NCBI RefSeq assembly: GCF_004343585.1
Contig: NZ_SLYW01000002.1
Coordinates: forward strand, 372,001 to 436,000
Reading direction: 5' to 3'
DNA from: Neorhizobium sp. JUb45
GTDB taxonomy: Bacteria; Pseudomonadota; Alphaproteobacteria; Rhizobiales; Rhizobiaceae
Length of the DNA stretch: 64,000 bases
Shown here: positions 24,377 through 34,184 of the stretch, in pieces
How positions within the stretch are numbered: the first letter of the stretch is position 1
Layout: every line of letters starts with the position of its first letter
Translations under genes and position numbers: made by a program
Notes under the pieces: generated by a model
The model's input: the letters and a program-made list of their open reading frames with translations, nothing else
Databases searched by the model: none
What the model was told of the DNA's origin: nothing

Positions 24377-24535
24377 GCCGATCTCCCCCCATGTGGGGGA
24401 GATGCCCGGCAGGGCAGAGGGGGGTAGGACTGGCGCGAATGCCAATTTCGTTTCCTTTGCCGCACCGTCGTCCACCCCCCTCTGTCACCTTTCGGTGACA
24501 TCTCCCCCACAAGGGGGGAGATCGAAGGAGCGAGC
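24377..24535 (+). repeat. Interspersed palindromic repeat, family B, copy 1
   Basis: GCCGATCTCCCCCC-ATG-TGGGGGAGATGCCCGGC, then AGGGCAGAGGGGGGT, a variable middle of about 50 bases, ACCCCCCTCTGTCACC, and CATCTCCCCCAC-AAGGGGGGAGATCG. The ends and the inner blocks are mutually complementary. Other copies lie at 31657 and 43697. It fills most of the 365-base gap between the GTA holin and feuN; I see no gene in the rest of that gap. Confidence 0.9.
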
Positions 24536-24712
24536 GGTGCCGTCGCAATCCCATCGGCCGCGCATGAAGCGTTTGTTGCACCAAAAGCGTGCAAAACATG
24601 GACTGTACGAAAGCCATCTTCCCCATTCATTTGCCATTCAGCCGCTGTTCGATACATAGTTCCTCAACGATTGGAACTCACTCTGTCCCTCTTACGGGTG
24701 GAAATGGTGGCT

Positions 24713-24967
24713 ATGAAGAAATCGATGATCGGTGCGATTGCGACCTGCTTTCTGTTCGGCCTGGTGCCGATGCAGGCGACCGCGCGCGATTATTTGCTGC
24801 TGGTGGCGAGCGACTGTGGCGATGCCGCAAACAAGGTCGTACGCGATACCGGCGGGCAGCTTTTGTCGGCCCAGCCTTCCAATGATGGCCGGACCTGCAT
24901 CATCACCGTGCTGGTTCAGGGCAGCGGCGAGCGTCCGCGCAAGGTTACCGTAAGGGTACCGATGTAA
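24713..24967 (+). CDS. feuN: FeuN-like small periplasmic inhibitor of FeuQ
   Basis: An 84-residue protein with a signal peptide (MKKSMIGAIATCFLFGLVP, cleavage near ATARD) and a compact mature part with two cysteines (SDCGDAAN and GRTCIITV) that could form a disulfide. It lies just before a FeuP/FeuQ-type response regulator and sensor. In Sinorhizobium meliloti a similar small periplasmic protein, FeuN, is encoded there and restrains FeuQ; I recall it as about 83 residues and essential. Position, size and export signal all match. ATG 24713 starts the basic n-region; upstream ATG 24704 is an alternative. Confidence 0.75.
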   Translation: MKKSMIGAIATCFLFGLVPMQATARDYLLLVASDCGDAANKVVRDTGGQLLSAQPSNDGRTCIITVLVQGSGERPRKVTVRVPM

Positions 24968-25030
24968 TTCTCTGTCCGGTGCTCTTCAGCGCCGGGATAT
25001 TCCAGGCCAAATTGCTTTCAAAGGACCGAC

Positions 25031-25702
25031 ATGCGCATTCTCGTGGTCGAGGACGACGTCAATCTCAACCGGCAGCTTGCTGATGCGCTGAAGGAAGTCG
25101 GCTATGTCGTCGATCAGGCCTTCGACGGCGAGGAAGGTCACTTCCTTGGTGATACCGAGCCTTATGATGCCGTGATCCTCGATATCGGCCTGCCGGAACT
25201 GGATGGTATCAGCGTCGTCGAAAAATGGCGCAGCAACGGCAAGGTCATGCCGGTGATCATGCTGACGGCGCGTGACCGCTGGAGCGACAAGGTGGCGGGT
25301 ATCGATGCTGGTGCCGACGACTATGTGGCAAAACCCTTCCACGTCGAGGAAGTGCTCGCGCGGGTTCGCGCGCTGATACGCCGCGCGGCGGGACATGCGT
25401 CCTCCGAAATCGCCTGCGGGCCGGTGCGGCTCGATACCAAGGCGTCGAAGGCGACCGTCAACGGCGTGGCGATGAAGCTGACCTCGCACGAATTCCGTCT
25501 TCTCTCCTATCTCATGCATCACATGGGTGAGGTCGTGTCGCGCACCGAGCTGATCGAGCACATGTACGACCAGGATTTTGACCGCGACTCAAATACGATC
25601 GAGGTTTTCGTCGGCCGTCTTCGCAAGAAGATCGGCGTCGACCTGATCGAAACCGTGCGTGGCCTCGGCTACCGGATGCAAGCGCCAACCGATGCTCATT
25701 AG
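25031..25702 (+). CDS. feuP: FeuP response regulator (OmpR family)
   Basis: A 223-residue two-domain response regulator. The receiver has acidic EDD at 7-9, phospho-acceptor D51 in VILDIGLPELDG, T in MLTARDRW and K in VAKPF. The C-terminal winged helix (about 125-220) has LTSHEFRLLSYLMHH and the DNA-contact VFVGRLRKKIGVDLIETVRGLGYR segment (in parts). It is read with feuQ, overlapping it by 11 bases. In Rhizobium and Sinorhizobium FeuP/FeuQ control cyclic glucan export (ndvA), iron uptake and osmotic adaptation. Confidence 0.9.
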   Translation: MRILVVEDDVNLNRQLADALKEVGYVVDQAFDGEEGHFLGDTEPYDAVILDIGLPELDGISVVEKWRSNGKVMPVIMLTARDRWSDKVAGIDAGADDYVAKPFHVEEVLARVRALIRRAAGHASSEIACGPVRLDTKASKATVNGVAMKLTSHEFRLLSYLMHHMGEVVSRTELIEHMYDQDFDRDSNTIEVFVGRLRKKIGVDLIETVRGLGYRMQAPTDAH

Positions 25703-27089
25703 ATCTGTCACCGCCCGCGTTCTGCTGCTCGCCACATTGTGGTCGGCCGTTGCGCTTGTGGTGATCTCGATCGTTATCACCGCGCTTTACCGGCAATCGG
25801 CAGAGCGCGCCTTTACCGATCTGTTGCGCGCGCAGCTTTACAACGTCATCAATTCGGTCGCGATCGGCGACGACAACAACATCACCGGCAGCCCGCAACT
25901 GGGTGACCTGCGCTTCTCGCAACCGGAGACCGGCTGGTACTGGATCATCGAGCCGCTCGGCACATTTGCCTCGCAGCCGCTATCGTCTTCCTCGCTCGGT
26001 GCGTCCAACATCGCCGTGCCGACGATCCTGAAAGTGCCGTTCAACAACCGTTATGAACGTTTTTATCCGACCACGGATGCCTATGGGAACAATGTTCTGG
26101 TGGCGGAAACCGAGGTCGTGCTTGATGGCGAGGGCAGGGCGGCGCGGTTTCGTGTGTCGGGCAATCTGAATGTCGTCGAGGAAGACACGTCCGCCTTCAA
26201 CCGCAGCCTTTATATCGCGCTGGTGATTTTTGGCGTCTGCAGCCTGATCGTCAACGGTGCCGCCATTCTGTTCGGTCTGCGACCGCTCGATGAGGCGCGG
26301 CGCGCGCTGGAAAAAGTACGGCGCGGACAGGCGGAGCGGCTGGAAGGCGAGTTTCCGCGCGAGATCCGGCCGCTGGCGGTCGAGACCAATGCGCTGATCG
26401 AAAGCAACCGCCGTATCGTCGAGCGGGCGCGCATGCAGGTGGGCAATCTCGCGCATTCGCTGAAAACGCCGATCGCCGTGCTGCTGAACGAATCGCGGCT
26501 GCTGGACAAGGGCCATTCGGAACTGGTGCGCGGGCAGGCGGAAGCCATGCAGGGACAGGTGCAATCCTATCTCAACCGCGCCCGCATTGCCGCGCAGCGG
26601 GAATCGCTTTTGGCGCGCACCGAGGTGGAACCTGTGCTGGAACGTCTGGTGCGGGTGATGCGCCGCCTCAACCCGGAAAAGAGTTTTGCGCTGACGGTGG
26701 CGCCGGGCGGGCTGGCGCTTGCGATGGAACAGCAGGATGTTGAGGAGACGATCGGCAATCTTCTGGAAAATGCCGCACGCCATTCGCAACTGGCGGTGAC
26801 GCTGACGGCGGCGGTGGGCGAGGCGCCGGAGGGGGCGGAAGCTGCCAAGAAGACCTGGATCGAGATCATCGTCGAGGATGACGGGCCGGGGCTGGAACCG
26901 GACGAGATCAAGGAAGCGATGAAGCGCGGCCGCCGGCTGGACGAAAGCAAGCCCGGCACCGGGCTGGGCCTTTCGATCGTGCGTGAGATCACCTCGGAAT
27001 ATCAGGGGCAGATCGAGCTGACGCGTGGCGCGCGCGGCGGGTTGCGGGCGCGGCTGGTGTTGCCGTCCGTGGTCAAGGATGCCGTCTGA
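25692..27089 (+). CDS. feuQ: FeuQ sensor histidine kinase
   Basis: A 465-residue membrane sensor. Helices at about 8-32 and 178-200 flank a periplasmic domain of about 145 residues (YERFYPTTDAYGNNV), the likely contact for FeuN. HAMP-like linker follows, then the HisKA site GNLAHSLKTPIAVL (H255) and an ATPase domain with N box EETIGNLLENAARHS, VEDDGPGLE and PGTGLGLSIVREI. ATG 25692 overlaps the feuP stop. Phosphorylates FeuP. Downstream bases 27090-27302 carry only a weak CTGATAA...TTATCAG inverted repeat. Confidence 0.88.
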   Translation: MLIRSVTARVLLLATLWSAVALVVISIVITALYRQSAERAFTDLLRAQLYNVINSVAIGDDNNITGSPQLGDLRFSQPETGWYWIIEPLGTFASQPLSSSSLGASNIAVPTILKVPFNNRYERFYPTTDAYGNNVLVAETEVVLDGEGRAARFRVSGNLNVVEEDTSAFNRSLYIALVIFGVCSLIVNGAAILFGLRPLDEARRALEKVRRGQAERLEGEFPREIRPLAVETNALIESNRRIVERARMQVGNLAHSLKTPIAVLLNESRLLDKGHSELVRGQAEAMQGQVQSYLNRARIAAQRESLLARTEVEPVLERLVRVMRRLNPEKSFALTVAPGGLALAMEQQDVEETIGNLLENAARHSQLAVTLTAAVGEAPEGAEAAKKTWIEIIVEDDGPGLEPDEIKEAMKRGRRLDESKPGTGLGLSIVREITSEYQGQIELTRGARGGLRARLVLPSVVKDAV

Positions 27090-27302
27090 TAAAACGCAGG
27101 TCTTATCAGCATGTGTTGCGCGATCCCCGCGCCTGTCGTGAAAGTGAGATGGAAAAGGGTAAATCTTCTGATTTTCCACCTCGACCGGCGAGGATAAAGC
27201 GCTAAATGATGGGAAGGTTACAGCTGTCCCATTCTGACATCGGGAAAAATCCCGGTGAGATGCGGCAGGCCATTTGACGATTGCCTAACCGGTTGGAGAC
27301 GC

Positions 27303-27707
27303 ATGCGCTTTCATTTTGCCCGAATTGCCGTTTCATCGCTTTTTTCGGCTGGTATGCTGGCAGGCTGCACGACGACGGGCGGCGGCGCAAAGGTGTCTTC
27401 GGCATCCTATATCGCGGCATTGCAGGGCGGTGTGATTTCCCGCAGCGGCGTCGAGGTCGATAACAGCGACAAGCAGCGCGGGCTGGAAGCCGAATATCGC
27501 GCGCTTGAAGGTTCGCCGGGCGGCCAGCCGGTGGCCTGGGCCGGCAGCGGCATCAAGGGGCAGGTCGTTGCCAATGCACCCTTCCAGGTGGGTGCGCAGA
27601 ATTGCCGCCAATATACCCACACGATCACGCCCGAGGGTCGCGCCGAGGTGAAGGCGCGCGGAACCGCCTGCCGCAATGCCGATGGCACGTGGACGCCGTT
27701 GCTCTGA
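27303..27707 (+). CDS. Small outer-membrane lipoprotein of the 17 kDa-antigen type
   Basis: A 134-residue lipoprotein. The signal peptide has a lipobox ending LAGC with the modified Cys at about residue 22. The mature part begins TTTGGGAKVSS and has a C-terminal domain (FQVGAQNCRQYTHTIT, ARGTACRNADGTWTPL) with two cysteines, like the surface antigen 17 kDa / RT0821-Lpp1805 families of alphaproteobacteria. It stands alone between feuQ and ccmI. The 224-base gap after it, to 27931, shows no other gene. Confidence 0.8.
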   Translation: MRFHFARIAVSSLFSAGMLAGCTTTGGGAKVSSASYIAALQGGVISRSGVEVDNSDKQRGLEAEYRALEGSPGGQPVAWAGSGIKGQVVANAPFQVGAQNCRQYTHTITPEGRAEVKARGTACRNADGTWTPLL

Positions 27708-27931
27708 TCGCTTTGGCGGCTTAGCGGTCCCATCCATTCAAATTCTCGTGCAAAACCCGATAATGGCGGCAATCGCGATTGTCGGCTGTCAATTTCGTTT
27801 GTCCCAGGTCAAAGGCGGGTATATTCGAACCATTCTATAAAGGGCGTGGAAGCTGGGGCACGAGGTCTCAAATTCCCGTCACTGCGTGCCATGCTGTTTT
27901 ATTGCCTGGCCGCTTGCGGTAATGGGCGCAT

Positions 27932-29104
27932 ATGTTGCTTTGGATTATTTTTGCCTGTCTGACGGCGGCTGTTGCCGCCCTTCTTATTCTGCCCTTAGCG
28001 CGTCCCGCCGAGGCGGCTGACGATTCCACGCAAGGGGAAGCGGCGGTCTATCGTGACCAGTTGCGCGAACTCGAGCGCGACAAGGGGCTGGGGCTGATCG
28101 GTGACGAGGAAGCCGAATATGCCCGCGCCGAAATCGGTCGACGGCTGATCGCCACGGCCGACAAGGGCGCCAAGGCCGCGGTTTCGCCGGCAAAACGCCG
28201 CGTTTCGCTGGCCGTCATGGGTGTGACCTTATTCATTCCTGCCATCGGGCTCTGTCTTTACGTGGCGCTGGGCAGCCCGTGGCTGCCGGCGCAGCCTTTG
28301 GCGGCAAGGCTGGAAAATCCCGGCAACAATCTCGAACTGCTGGTGGCCAAGGCCGAGCGGCATCTGGCGCAGAACCCGCAGGACGGGGCCGGCTGGGACT
28401 TGCTTGCACCGATCTATTTTCGCACCCAGCGTCTCGGTGATGCCGAGATGGCCTATCGCAATGCCATCCGTTTTCTCGGCGAAAGCCCGGAGCGGCTGGC
28501 GGGGCTGGGCGAAACGCTGGTGGCGGCCAATGACGGTATCGTCATCGAGGATGCCCGTACCGCCTTCGAGGCGGCGATCAAGCTGCGGCCGGGCGATGCG
28601 CGTGTGCGTTTCTATCTGGCGCTGGCGCTGGAACAGGCCGGCCGCAACGACGAGGCACGCGTAGCCTTCGAGCAGCTTGCCAATGACACGCCGCCCGGTG
28701 CGCCGTGGCTGGCGCTGGTCAACGAGCATATCGTCAAGACCGGCGGGCAGATGCAATCCAATCAGGGTGTTGTTTCGGGTGCGGGCCGTCCGCCGGGCAA
28801 CCCGACCGACGCGGACGTGGCGGCGATCGGCGGCATGGCGGCACCCGACCGGCAGGCAGCGATCCGCGGCATGGTCGATACGCTGGCGGCGCGGCTGGAG
28901 GAAGAACCGAACAATATCGAGGGCTGGCTGCGGCTGGTGCGCTCTTACGGCGTGCTCGGCGATCGGCTGAGGGCGCAACAGGCGCTCGACAAGGGCCTGA
29001 AGACTTTTGCGCCGACGACAGGCGAGGGGCGGCAATTGGTGGCATTGGCTGCCGAAATGGGCATCGAGCCGCAGGCGCCGGTCGGCGAAGGAGCAAAACC
29101 ATGA
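27932..29104 (+). CDS. ccmI: Cytochrome c maturation protein CcmI (CycH)
   Basis: A 390-residue inner-membrane chaperone that holds apocytochrome c for heme attachment. It has two N-terminal helices (about 1-22 and 90-113) around a cytoplasmic leucine-zipper-like loop ([19 protein letters not shown]), then a periplasmic TPR region from about 130 with [38 protein letters not shown] and [19 protein letters not shown]. First gene of the cycHJKL order typical of rhizobia. Its stop overlaps the ccmE start (ATGA). Confidence 0.92.
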   Translation: MLLWIIFACLTAAVAALLILPLARPAEAADDSTQGEAAVYRDQLRELERDKGLGLIGDEEAEYARAEIGRRLIATADKGAKAAVSPAKRRVSLAVMGVTLFIPAIGLCLYVALGSPWLPAQPLAARLENPGNNLELLVAKAERHLAQNPQDGAGWDLLAPIYFRTQRLGDAEMAYRNAIRFLGESPERLAGLGETLVAANDGIVIEDARTAFEAAIKLRPGDARVRFYLALALEQAGRNDEARVAFEQLANDTPPGAPWLALVNEHIVKTGGQMQSNQGVVSGAGRPPGNPTDADVAAIGGMAAPDRQAAIRGMVDTLAARLEEEPNNIEGWLRLVRSYGVLGDRLRAQQALDKGLKTFAPTTGEGRQLVALAAEMGIEPQAPVGEGAKP

Positions 29105-29592
29105 CCCGCAAACAGAAACGTATGGCGGTGATTGCCGGCGGTGTCTCCTTCATCATGGTGGCGGTGCTTCTGGTGATGTTCGCCTTCAGCCAGTCGGTTG
29201 CCTATTTCTTCATGCCGGGTGATCTGAAGACGGCGCAGATTTCTCCGGGCACACGCATCCGTCTCGGCGGGCTTGTCGAGGCCGGATCGGTGAAACGCGA
29301 TGCCGGATCGACCGTGACCTTTGTGGTGACGGATGGGACGAACACCGTGCCGGTGAGTTATACCGGCATTCTGCCCGATCTTTTTCGCGAGGGGCAGGGC
29401 GTGGTGACCGAAGGGTCCTTCGATGCCGCCAGCCATGCCTTTGTGGCCGACTCGGTTCTGGCCAAACATGACGAGAACTATATGCCCAAGGAAGTTGCCG
29501 ACCGTCTGAAGAAGGACGGTGTCTGGGAAGATGGCAGCGGCAAGGGTATGGCGCAGCCCAAGGGTGAAGCAGCGGGAGCGATCAAACCATGA
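29101..29592 (+). CDS. ccmE: Heme chaperone CcmE (CycJ)
   Basis: A 163-residue membrane-anchored periplasmic heme carrier. N-terminal anchor at about 9-30, then the OB-fold domain with [21 protein letters not shown] and [14 protein letters not shown]. Heme is bound covalently by the His of [11 protein letters not shown] (H123), with Y127 nearby, as in E. coli CcmE. The C-terminal tail is Gly/Lys/Pro-rich. It receives heme from CcmC and passes it to CcmF/CcmH. Overlaps both neighbours by ATGA. Confidence 0.95.
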   Translation: MTRKQKRMAVIAGGVSFIMVAVLLVMFAFSQSVAYFFMPGDLKTAQISPGTRIRLGGLVEAGSVKRDAGSTVTFVVTDGTNTVPVSYTGILPDLFREGQGVVTEGSFDAASHAFVADSVLAKHDENYMPKEVADRLKKDGVWEDGSGKGMAQPKGEAAGAIKP

Positions 29593-31586
29593 TCATCGAG
29601 ATCGGTCATTTTGCTCTTGTGCTGGCGCTTGCCGTGGCGCTGATCGTGTCGGTCGTGCCGGTCATCGGTGCTGCCCGACGGGATGCGGCGATGATGGCGC
29701 TGGCGCCGGTCGGCTCGCTTGTCCTGTTTGCGCTGGTGGCGTTTTCGTTCGGCGTTTTGACCTGGGCCTATGTGGTTTCCGACTTCTCGGTGAAGAACGT
29801 CTGGGAAAACTCGCATTCGCTGATGCCGCTCCTCTACAAATACACCGGTGTCTGGGGCAATCACGAAGGCTCGATGATGCTGTGGCTGCTGATCGTGGTC
29901 CTGTTCAGCGCACTGGTCGTGGTGTTCGGCAAGAACCTGCCGGAGACGTTGAAAGCCAATGTTCTGGCCGTGCAGTCATGGATCGCCTCGGCTTTCCTGT
30001 TTTTTATCCTGCTGACATCCAATCCGTTCATCCGGCTCGATCCGGCCCCGGCGGAAGGGCAGGACTTGAACCCGATCCTGCAGGACTTTGGTCTCGCCAT
30101 CCATCCGCCGCTTCTCTATCTCGGTTATGTCGGCTTCTCCGTCTGTTTCTCCTTTGCCGTCGCGGCGCTGATCGAAGGGCGTATCGACGCCGCCTGGGCG
30201 CGCTGGGTGCGTCCGTGGACGCTGGCGGCCTGGACGTTTCTCACCGCCGGCATCGCCATGGGTTCCTACTGGGCCTATTACGAACTAGGCTGGGGCGGCT
30301 GGTGGTTCTGGGATCCGGTCGAAAACGCCTCCTTCATGCCGTGGCTTGCGGGGACGGCGCTGCTGCATTCGGCACTGGTCATGGAAAAGCGCGAGGCGCT
30401 GAAGATCTGGACCGTGCTTCTGGCGATCATGACCTTTTCGCTGTCGCTGCTCGGCACGTTTCTGGTGCGCTCGGGCGTTCTCACATCGGTGCATGCGTTC
30501 GCCACCGATCCGACACGCGGCATCTTCATTCTCGGCATTCTGACGTTGTTCATCGGCGGTGCCTTCGTGCTGTTTGCATGGCGAGCACCACGGCTGAAAA
30601 GCGGTGGCCTGTTCCAGCCGATCTCGCGCGAGGGCGCGCTGGTTCTCAACAACCTGATCCTGACGGTGTGCTGTGCTACCGTTCTGACCGGGACGCTTTA
30701 TCCGCTGGTGCTGGAGACGATCACCGGTGAAAAGATTTCCGTCGGTGCGCCGTTCTTCAACCTGAGCTTTGGCCTGCTGATGATCCCGCTTCTGCTGGCC
30801 GTGCCGTTCGGGCCGCTTTTGGCCTGGAAGCGCGGTGATCTGCTCGGCGCCATGCAGCGGCTTTATCTGGTGATCGGCGCGGCATTCGTGGCCGGACTGG
30901 TTCTCTATTACATCGAGAATGGCGGGCCGGTGATGGCCGCTCTGGGGCTGGCGCTTGCCTGTTATCTGATGCTCGGCGCGCTGGCCGATCTCTGGTACCG
31001 CGCCAATTTCGGCAAACTTGCCTTCAACGTGGCATGGCGGCGTCTCATCGGCCTGCCGCGTTCGGCCTTCGGCACGGCGCTGGCGCATTTCGGGCTTGGC
31101 GTGACGGTGCTCGGCATCATCATCGTTTCCACCTACCAGACCGAAACGGTGGTTGAGATGAAGCAGGGTTCCACGGCGGAAGCCGGCGGTTACAGCCTCG
31201 TGTTCGACGGCATGCGCCATGCGGTGGGGCCGAACTATACCGACGATCAGGGCCATTTCTCGATCAGCAAGGCTGGCGTCGTGGTTGCCGATACGTGGTC
31301 GTCAAAACGGCTTTATACGGCGCGCCGTATGCCGACCACGGAAGCGGGCATCGTCACCTTCTGGCTGAGCCAGCTGTATGTGTCGCTGGGTGATCCGATG
31401 GCCGATGGCGGCATCGTCGTGCGCATCTGGTGGAAGCCGTTCATCCTGTGCATCTGGGGTGGTTGCCTGATCATGATGCTGGGCGGCTTCGTGTCGCTCT
31501 CCGATCGCCGCTTGCGGGTTGGCGCACCGAGCCGCAAGGTCAAGGTGGCCAAGCCGGTGAAGCCTGTGATGGAGCCTGCGGAATGA
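29589..31586 (+). CDS. ccmF: Heme lyase subunit CcmF (CycK)
   Basis: A 665-residue polytopic membrane protein with about 15 helices. The heme-handling WWD domain reads [19 protein letters not shown] near residues 234-252, and conserved His-containing loops occur at NHEGSMMLW (about 93) and LHSALVMEK (about 260). A periplasmic domain precedes the last helix. It joins heme to apocytochrome c with CcmH and CcmI. Starts inside the ccmE stop; its stop overlaps the ATG of ccmH. Confidence 0.95.
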   Translation: MIIEIGHFALVLALAVALIVSVVPVIGAARRDAAMMALAPVGSLVLFALVAFSFGVLTWAYVVSDFSVKNVWENSHSLMPLLYKYTGVWGNHEGSMMLWLLIVVLFSALVVVFGKNLPETLKANVLAVQSWIASAFLFFILLTSNPFIRLDPAPAEGQDLNPILQDFGLAIHPPLLYLGYVGFSVCFSFAVAALIEGRIDAAWARWVRPWTLAAWTFLTAGIAMGSYWAYYELGWGGWWFWDPVENASFMPWLAGTALLHSALVMEKREALKIWTVLLAIMTFSLSLLGTFLVRSGVLTSVHAFATDPTRGIFILGILTLFIGGAFVLFAWRAPRLKSGGLFQPISREGALVLNNLILTVCCATVLTGTLYPLVLETITGEKISVGAPFFNLSFGLLMIPLLLAVPFGPLLAWKRGDLLGAMQRLYLVIGAAFVAGLVLYYIENGGPVMAALGLALACYLMLGALADLWYRANFGKLAFNVAWRRLIGLPRSAFGTALAHFGLGVTVLGIIIVSTYQTETVVEMKQGSTAEAGGYSLVFDGMRHAVGPNYTDDQGHFSISKAGVVVADTWSSKRLYTARRMPTTEAGIVTFWLSQLYVSLGDPMADGGIVVRIWWKPFILCIWGGCLIMMLGGFVSLSDRRLRVGAPSRKVKVAKPVKPVMEPAE

Positions 31587-32311
31587 TGGGCGGACAATAC
31601 CCTTCGACCTCCCATGAGGGCAATTGGATTGTGTTTGCACCGGGAGCTTGCGTCCAGCCGATCTCCCCCCTTGAGGGGGAGATGCCCGGCAGGGCAGAGG
31701 GGGGTAGTCCCGGCGATTTTGCCGATTCCAATGCATGTGCCGCACCCTCGCTACCCCCCTCTGTCACTATCGTGACATCTCCCCCTCAAGGGGGGAGATC
31801 GTTGGGAGCGCGCGGCTCCGTTCCTGCCATAAGAAATGGCCGGCAGGCCAGAGGGGGTGTTCTCGCCCTCATCCTTCTCGCTTTCGCCTTCCTCGCGCCG
31901 CTTCCCGCCTTGGCGGTCAACCCGGACGAGGTGTTGAAAAACCCGGTGCTGGAACAGCGTGCCAGAAATCTTTCGGCGCATCTGCGCTGCATGGTCTGCC
32001 AGAACCAGTCGATCGACGACAGTAATGCCGAGCTTGCCAAGGACCTGCGCGTGCTGGTGCGCGAACGCCTGACCGATGGCGATACGGACGAGCAGGTGCT
32101 GGATTATGTCGTGTCGCGCTATGGCGAGTTCGTGCTGCTGAAACCGCGCCTCAGCGCCAAGACGATCGCCTTGTGGTCAGCGCCGATCGCGCTCCTGCTG
32201 ATCGGTGCGCTGACGATGATCCTGTTCGTGCGCAGCCGTCCGCCGTTGAAGACGGTGACGCCGCTCTCGGATGAAGAGAAGGCGCGGATCGACGAATTGT
32301 CGAAGGGGTAA
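31583..32311 (+). CDS. ccmH: Cytochrome c maturation thioreductase CcmH (CycL), 5' end carrying a repeat
   Basis: The conserved part begins near 31900: the signal-peptide core [19 protein letters not shown], then [18 protein letters not shown], the redox site [10 protein letters not shown], and a C-terminal membrane anchor ([17 protein letters not shown]) with a cytoplasmic tail. CcmH reduces the CXXCH thiols of apocytochromes. CycL proteins are about 150 residues; from ATG 31583, which overlaps the ccmF stop as expected for the native start, this frame is 242 codons because an interspersed repeat (31657-31859) lies in frame before the hydrophobic core. A TTG at 31802, four bases after a GGGGGGAG tract of the repeat, gives 169 residues with a normal basic n-region and is a possible new start. 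Confidence 0.88.
   Translation: MMGGQYPSTSHEGNWIVFAPGACVQPISPLEGEMPGRAEGGSPGDFADSNACAAPSLPPSVTIVTSPPQGGRSLGARGSVPAIRNGRQARGGVLALILLAFAFLAPLPALAVNPDEVLKNPVLEQRARNLSAHLRCMVCQNQSIDDSNAELAKDLRVLVRERLTDGDTDEQVLDYVVSRYGEFVLLKPRLSAKTIALWSAPIALLLIGALTMILFVRSRPPLKTVTPLSDEEKARIDELSKG
31657..31859 (+). repeat. Interspersed palindromic repeat, family B copy 2 plus a D-like tail, inside ccmH
   Basis: 31657-31810 matches family B: GCCGATCTCCCCCC-TTGAGGGGGAGATGCCCGGC (in two parts), AGGGCAGAGGGGGGT, ACCCCCCTCTGTCACT and CATCTCCCCCTCAAGGGGGG, then AGATCG. A further GGCCGGCAGGCCAGAGGGGG tract at 31839-31858 matches the right end of the family D element at 38990-39008. The frame of ccmH stays open through all of it. 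Confidence 0.88.
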
Positions 32312-32340
32312 CAAAGCCCCATCAACACGAGGTTCGAAAC

Positions 32341-32375
32341 AACAACGCCGCGAGCTTCAGGCTCGCGGCGTTGTT
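32341..32375. terminator. Bidirectional terminator between ccmH and the chemoreceptor gene
   Basis: AACAACGCCGCGAGC (32341-32355), loop TTCAG, GCTCGCGGCGTTGTT (32361-32375): a perfect 15-bp stem followed by TTCGTTT on the plus strand and by GTTTCGAACC on the minus strand. Placed between convergent genes, it can serve both. Confidence 0.85.
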
Positions 32376-32402
32376 TTCGTTTGTGATCGTTTCAGGGACT
32401 GA

Positions 32403-34184
32403 TCAGGCAACCGCTTTCAGCATCGAGGCGGCGGCGCCCGGAACCTGGGTGGCGGGCAGATAGAGCGACTGCCGGCCGTAACCGCGCGCATCCGTGCCGC
32501 GGGTGGCGGCATCCGAGCCGGGTTCGCGCACCCATTTGCGACGGTTGAGCTTGAAGCGCTTGACGAGCTGTTCCAGTTCGCTGGCGCCATTGGCAAGCGC
32601 ACCGGCAATGGCGCTCATGTTGCTGACCATGGCGGCGTTTTCCTGCGTCATCTTGTCGAGCGAGGAGACGGCGGAGTTGATCTCGCCGAGGCTTGTCGAC
32701 TGTTCCGAGGCGGCAACCGCGATCGCTTCGATATTGGTGTCGATCGACTGGACGTAACGCTCGATATCCTTAAGCGATTCGCCGGTGGCGCCGACGAGGC
32801 GCACGCCCTCCTGCACCTCGCGGGAGGAATTGAGGATCAGGCCGGAAATTTCCTTGGCGGCTGATGCCGAACGCTGGGCGAGTTCGCGCACTTCCTGGGC
32901 CACGACGGCAAAACCCTTGCCGGCTTCACCGGCACGCGCGGCCTCGACGCCGGCATTCAGCGCCAGCAGGTTGGTCTGGAAGGCGATCTCGTCGATCACG
33001 CCGATGATGTTGGAGATTTCCTTGGATGCCGCTTCGATGCGGTCCATGGCGTTGACGGTGGATGTGACGACCTGCACGGATTTCGTGGCAGCGGAGCGGG
33101 CTTCGACGACCAGTTTGCGGGCTTCGGCCGTGCGTTCCGACGATTGGCCGACCGTGACGGTGATCTGTTCCAGCGCTGCCGATGTCTGTTCCAGCGCCGC
33201 TGCCTGCTGTTCGGAACGATGGGCAATGCCATTGGCGCTTTCGCTCATTTCGCCGCTCTTGGCCGACAGCATCGTCGTCTGACCGAGAACCTGCTCCAGC
33301 GTCTGCTGGAATTTTGCCAGCGATTCGTTGAAATCGTGACGCAGGTGATCGAATTCCGGCACGAACGGGTCATCGATGGTGAAGCGGATATTGCATTCGG
33401 CCAGACGCTGCAGGCCGGCGCCGATTTCCTGAAGGGCGCGCACGCGGCCGGTCACGTCGGTCGCGAATTTCACGACCTTGAAGACCTTGCCGTCATCATC
33501 GAGAATGGGGTTGTAGGTCGCCTGGATGAAGATGGCGTTGCCCGACTTGTCGAAGCGCTTGAACTCATCGTTGAAAAACTCGCCGGCGGCCAGTCGCGGC
33601 CAGAATTCCGCATATTGCTGCGTGGCGACATAGGCCGGCTCACAGAACATGCTGTGATGCTTGCCAACGATCTCTTCCAGCGTGTAGCCGAGTGCGCCGA
33701 GGAAATTTTCGTTGGCATTGAGGATCTTGCCGTCGGGTGTGAACTCGATCATCGCCTGCGCGCGTTCGAGTGCAACGAGCTTGCCGTCGCTTTCAAGGCT
33801 ATGAACCTTCGAGGCGGTAATGTCGCTGGCGATCTTGACGATCTTGACGACTTTGCTGCCGCGCATGACCGGATTGTAAGAGGCTTCGATCCAGATTTCC
33901 TGGCCGGTTTTGGAGAAGCGCTTGTACTGGCCGCGATCAAACCTGCCGGAGGCGAGCTTTTTCCAGAACTCAGTGTAATCCGAGGATTGTGCTTCGCGCG
34001 GATCTACGAAAATGCGGTGGTGCTTGCCGACGATTTCCTCGCGGGCGTAACCGACGGCGGCACAGAAATTGTCGTTGGCATCAAGGATTGTGCCATCCGG
34101 CTTGAATGAAATAATAGCTTGCGAACGATTGAATGCGTCCAGAACATCCGACGCATCACCGCCAATAAAAGACCTGAGGCTCAC
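32403..34184 (-). CDS. Soluble PAS-PAS methyl-accepting chemotaxis protein
   Basis: A 593-residue chemoreceptor without membrane helices, thus cytoplasmic. Two PAS domains (about 12-125 and 135-250) have near-duplicate signatures: GTILDANDNFCAAVGY/EEIVGKHHRIF and GKILNANENFLGALGY/EEIVGKHHSMF. They are the aerotaxis/redox-type PAS seen in many rhizobial Mcps. The MCP signalling domain contains the hairpin tip EIAFQTNLLALNAGVEAARAG. Start chosen at GTG 34182-34184, which has GGAG six bases upstream; an ATG 16 codons earlier has no ribosome site. The last 40 residues are basic and lack the CheR-docking pentapeptide. Confidence 0.9.
   Translation of the reverse strand: MSLRSFIGGDASDVLDAFNRSQAIISFKPDGTILDANDNFCAAVGYAREEIVGKHHRIFVDPREAQSSDYTEFWKKLASGRFDRGQYKRFSKTGQEIWIEASYNPVMRGSKVVKIVKIASDITASKVHSLESDGKLVALERAQAMIEFTPDGKILNANENFLGALGYTLEEIVGKHHSMFCEPAYVATQQYAEFWPRLAAGEFFNDEFKRFDKSGNAIFIQATYNPILDDDGKVFKVVKFATDVTGRVRALQEIGAGLQRLAECNIRFTIDDPFVPEFDHLRHDFNESLAKFQQTLEQVLGQTTMLSAKSGEMSESANGIAHRSEQQAAALEQTSAALEQITVTVGQSSERTAEARKLVVEARSAATKSVQVVTSTVNAMDRIEAASKEISNIIGVIDEIAFQTNLLALNAGVEAARAGEAGKGFAVVAQEVRELAQRSASAAKEISGLILNSSREVQEGVRLVGATGESLKDIERYVQSIDTNIEAIAVAASEQSTSLGEINSAVSSLDKMTQENAAMVSNMSAIAGALANGASELEQLVKRFKLNRRKWVREPGSDAATRGTDARGYGRQSLYLPATQVPGAAASMLKAVA

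Noticed and set aside
27086..27109. CTGATAA...TTATCAG inverted repeat after feuQ as a terminator
   Set aside because: AT-rich 7-bp stem without a U-tract; too weak to call.
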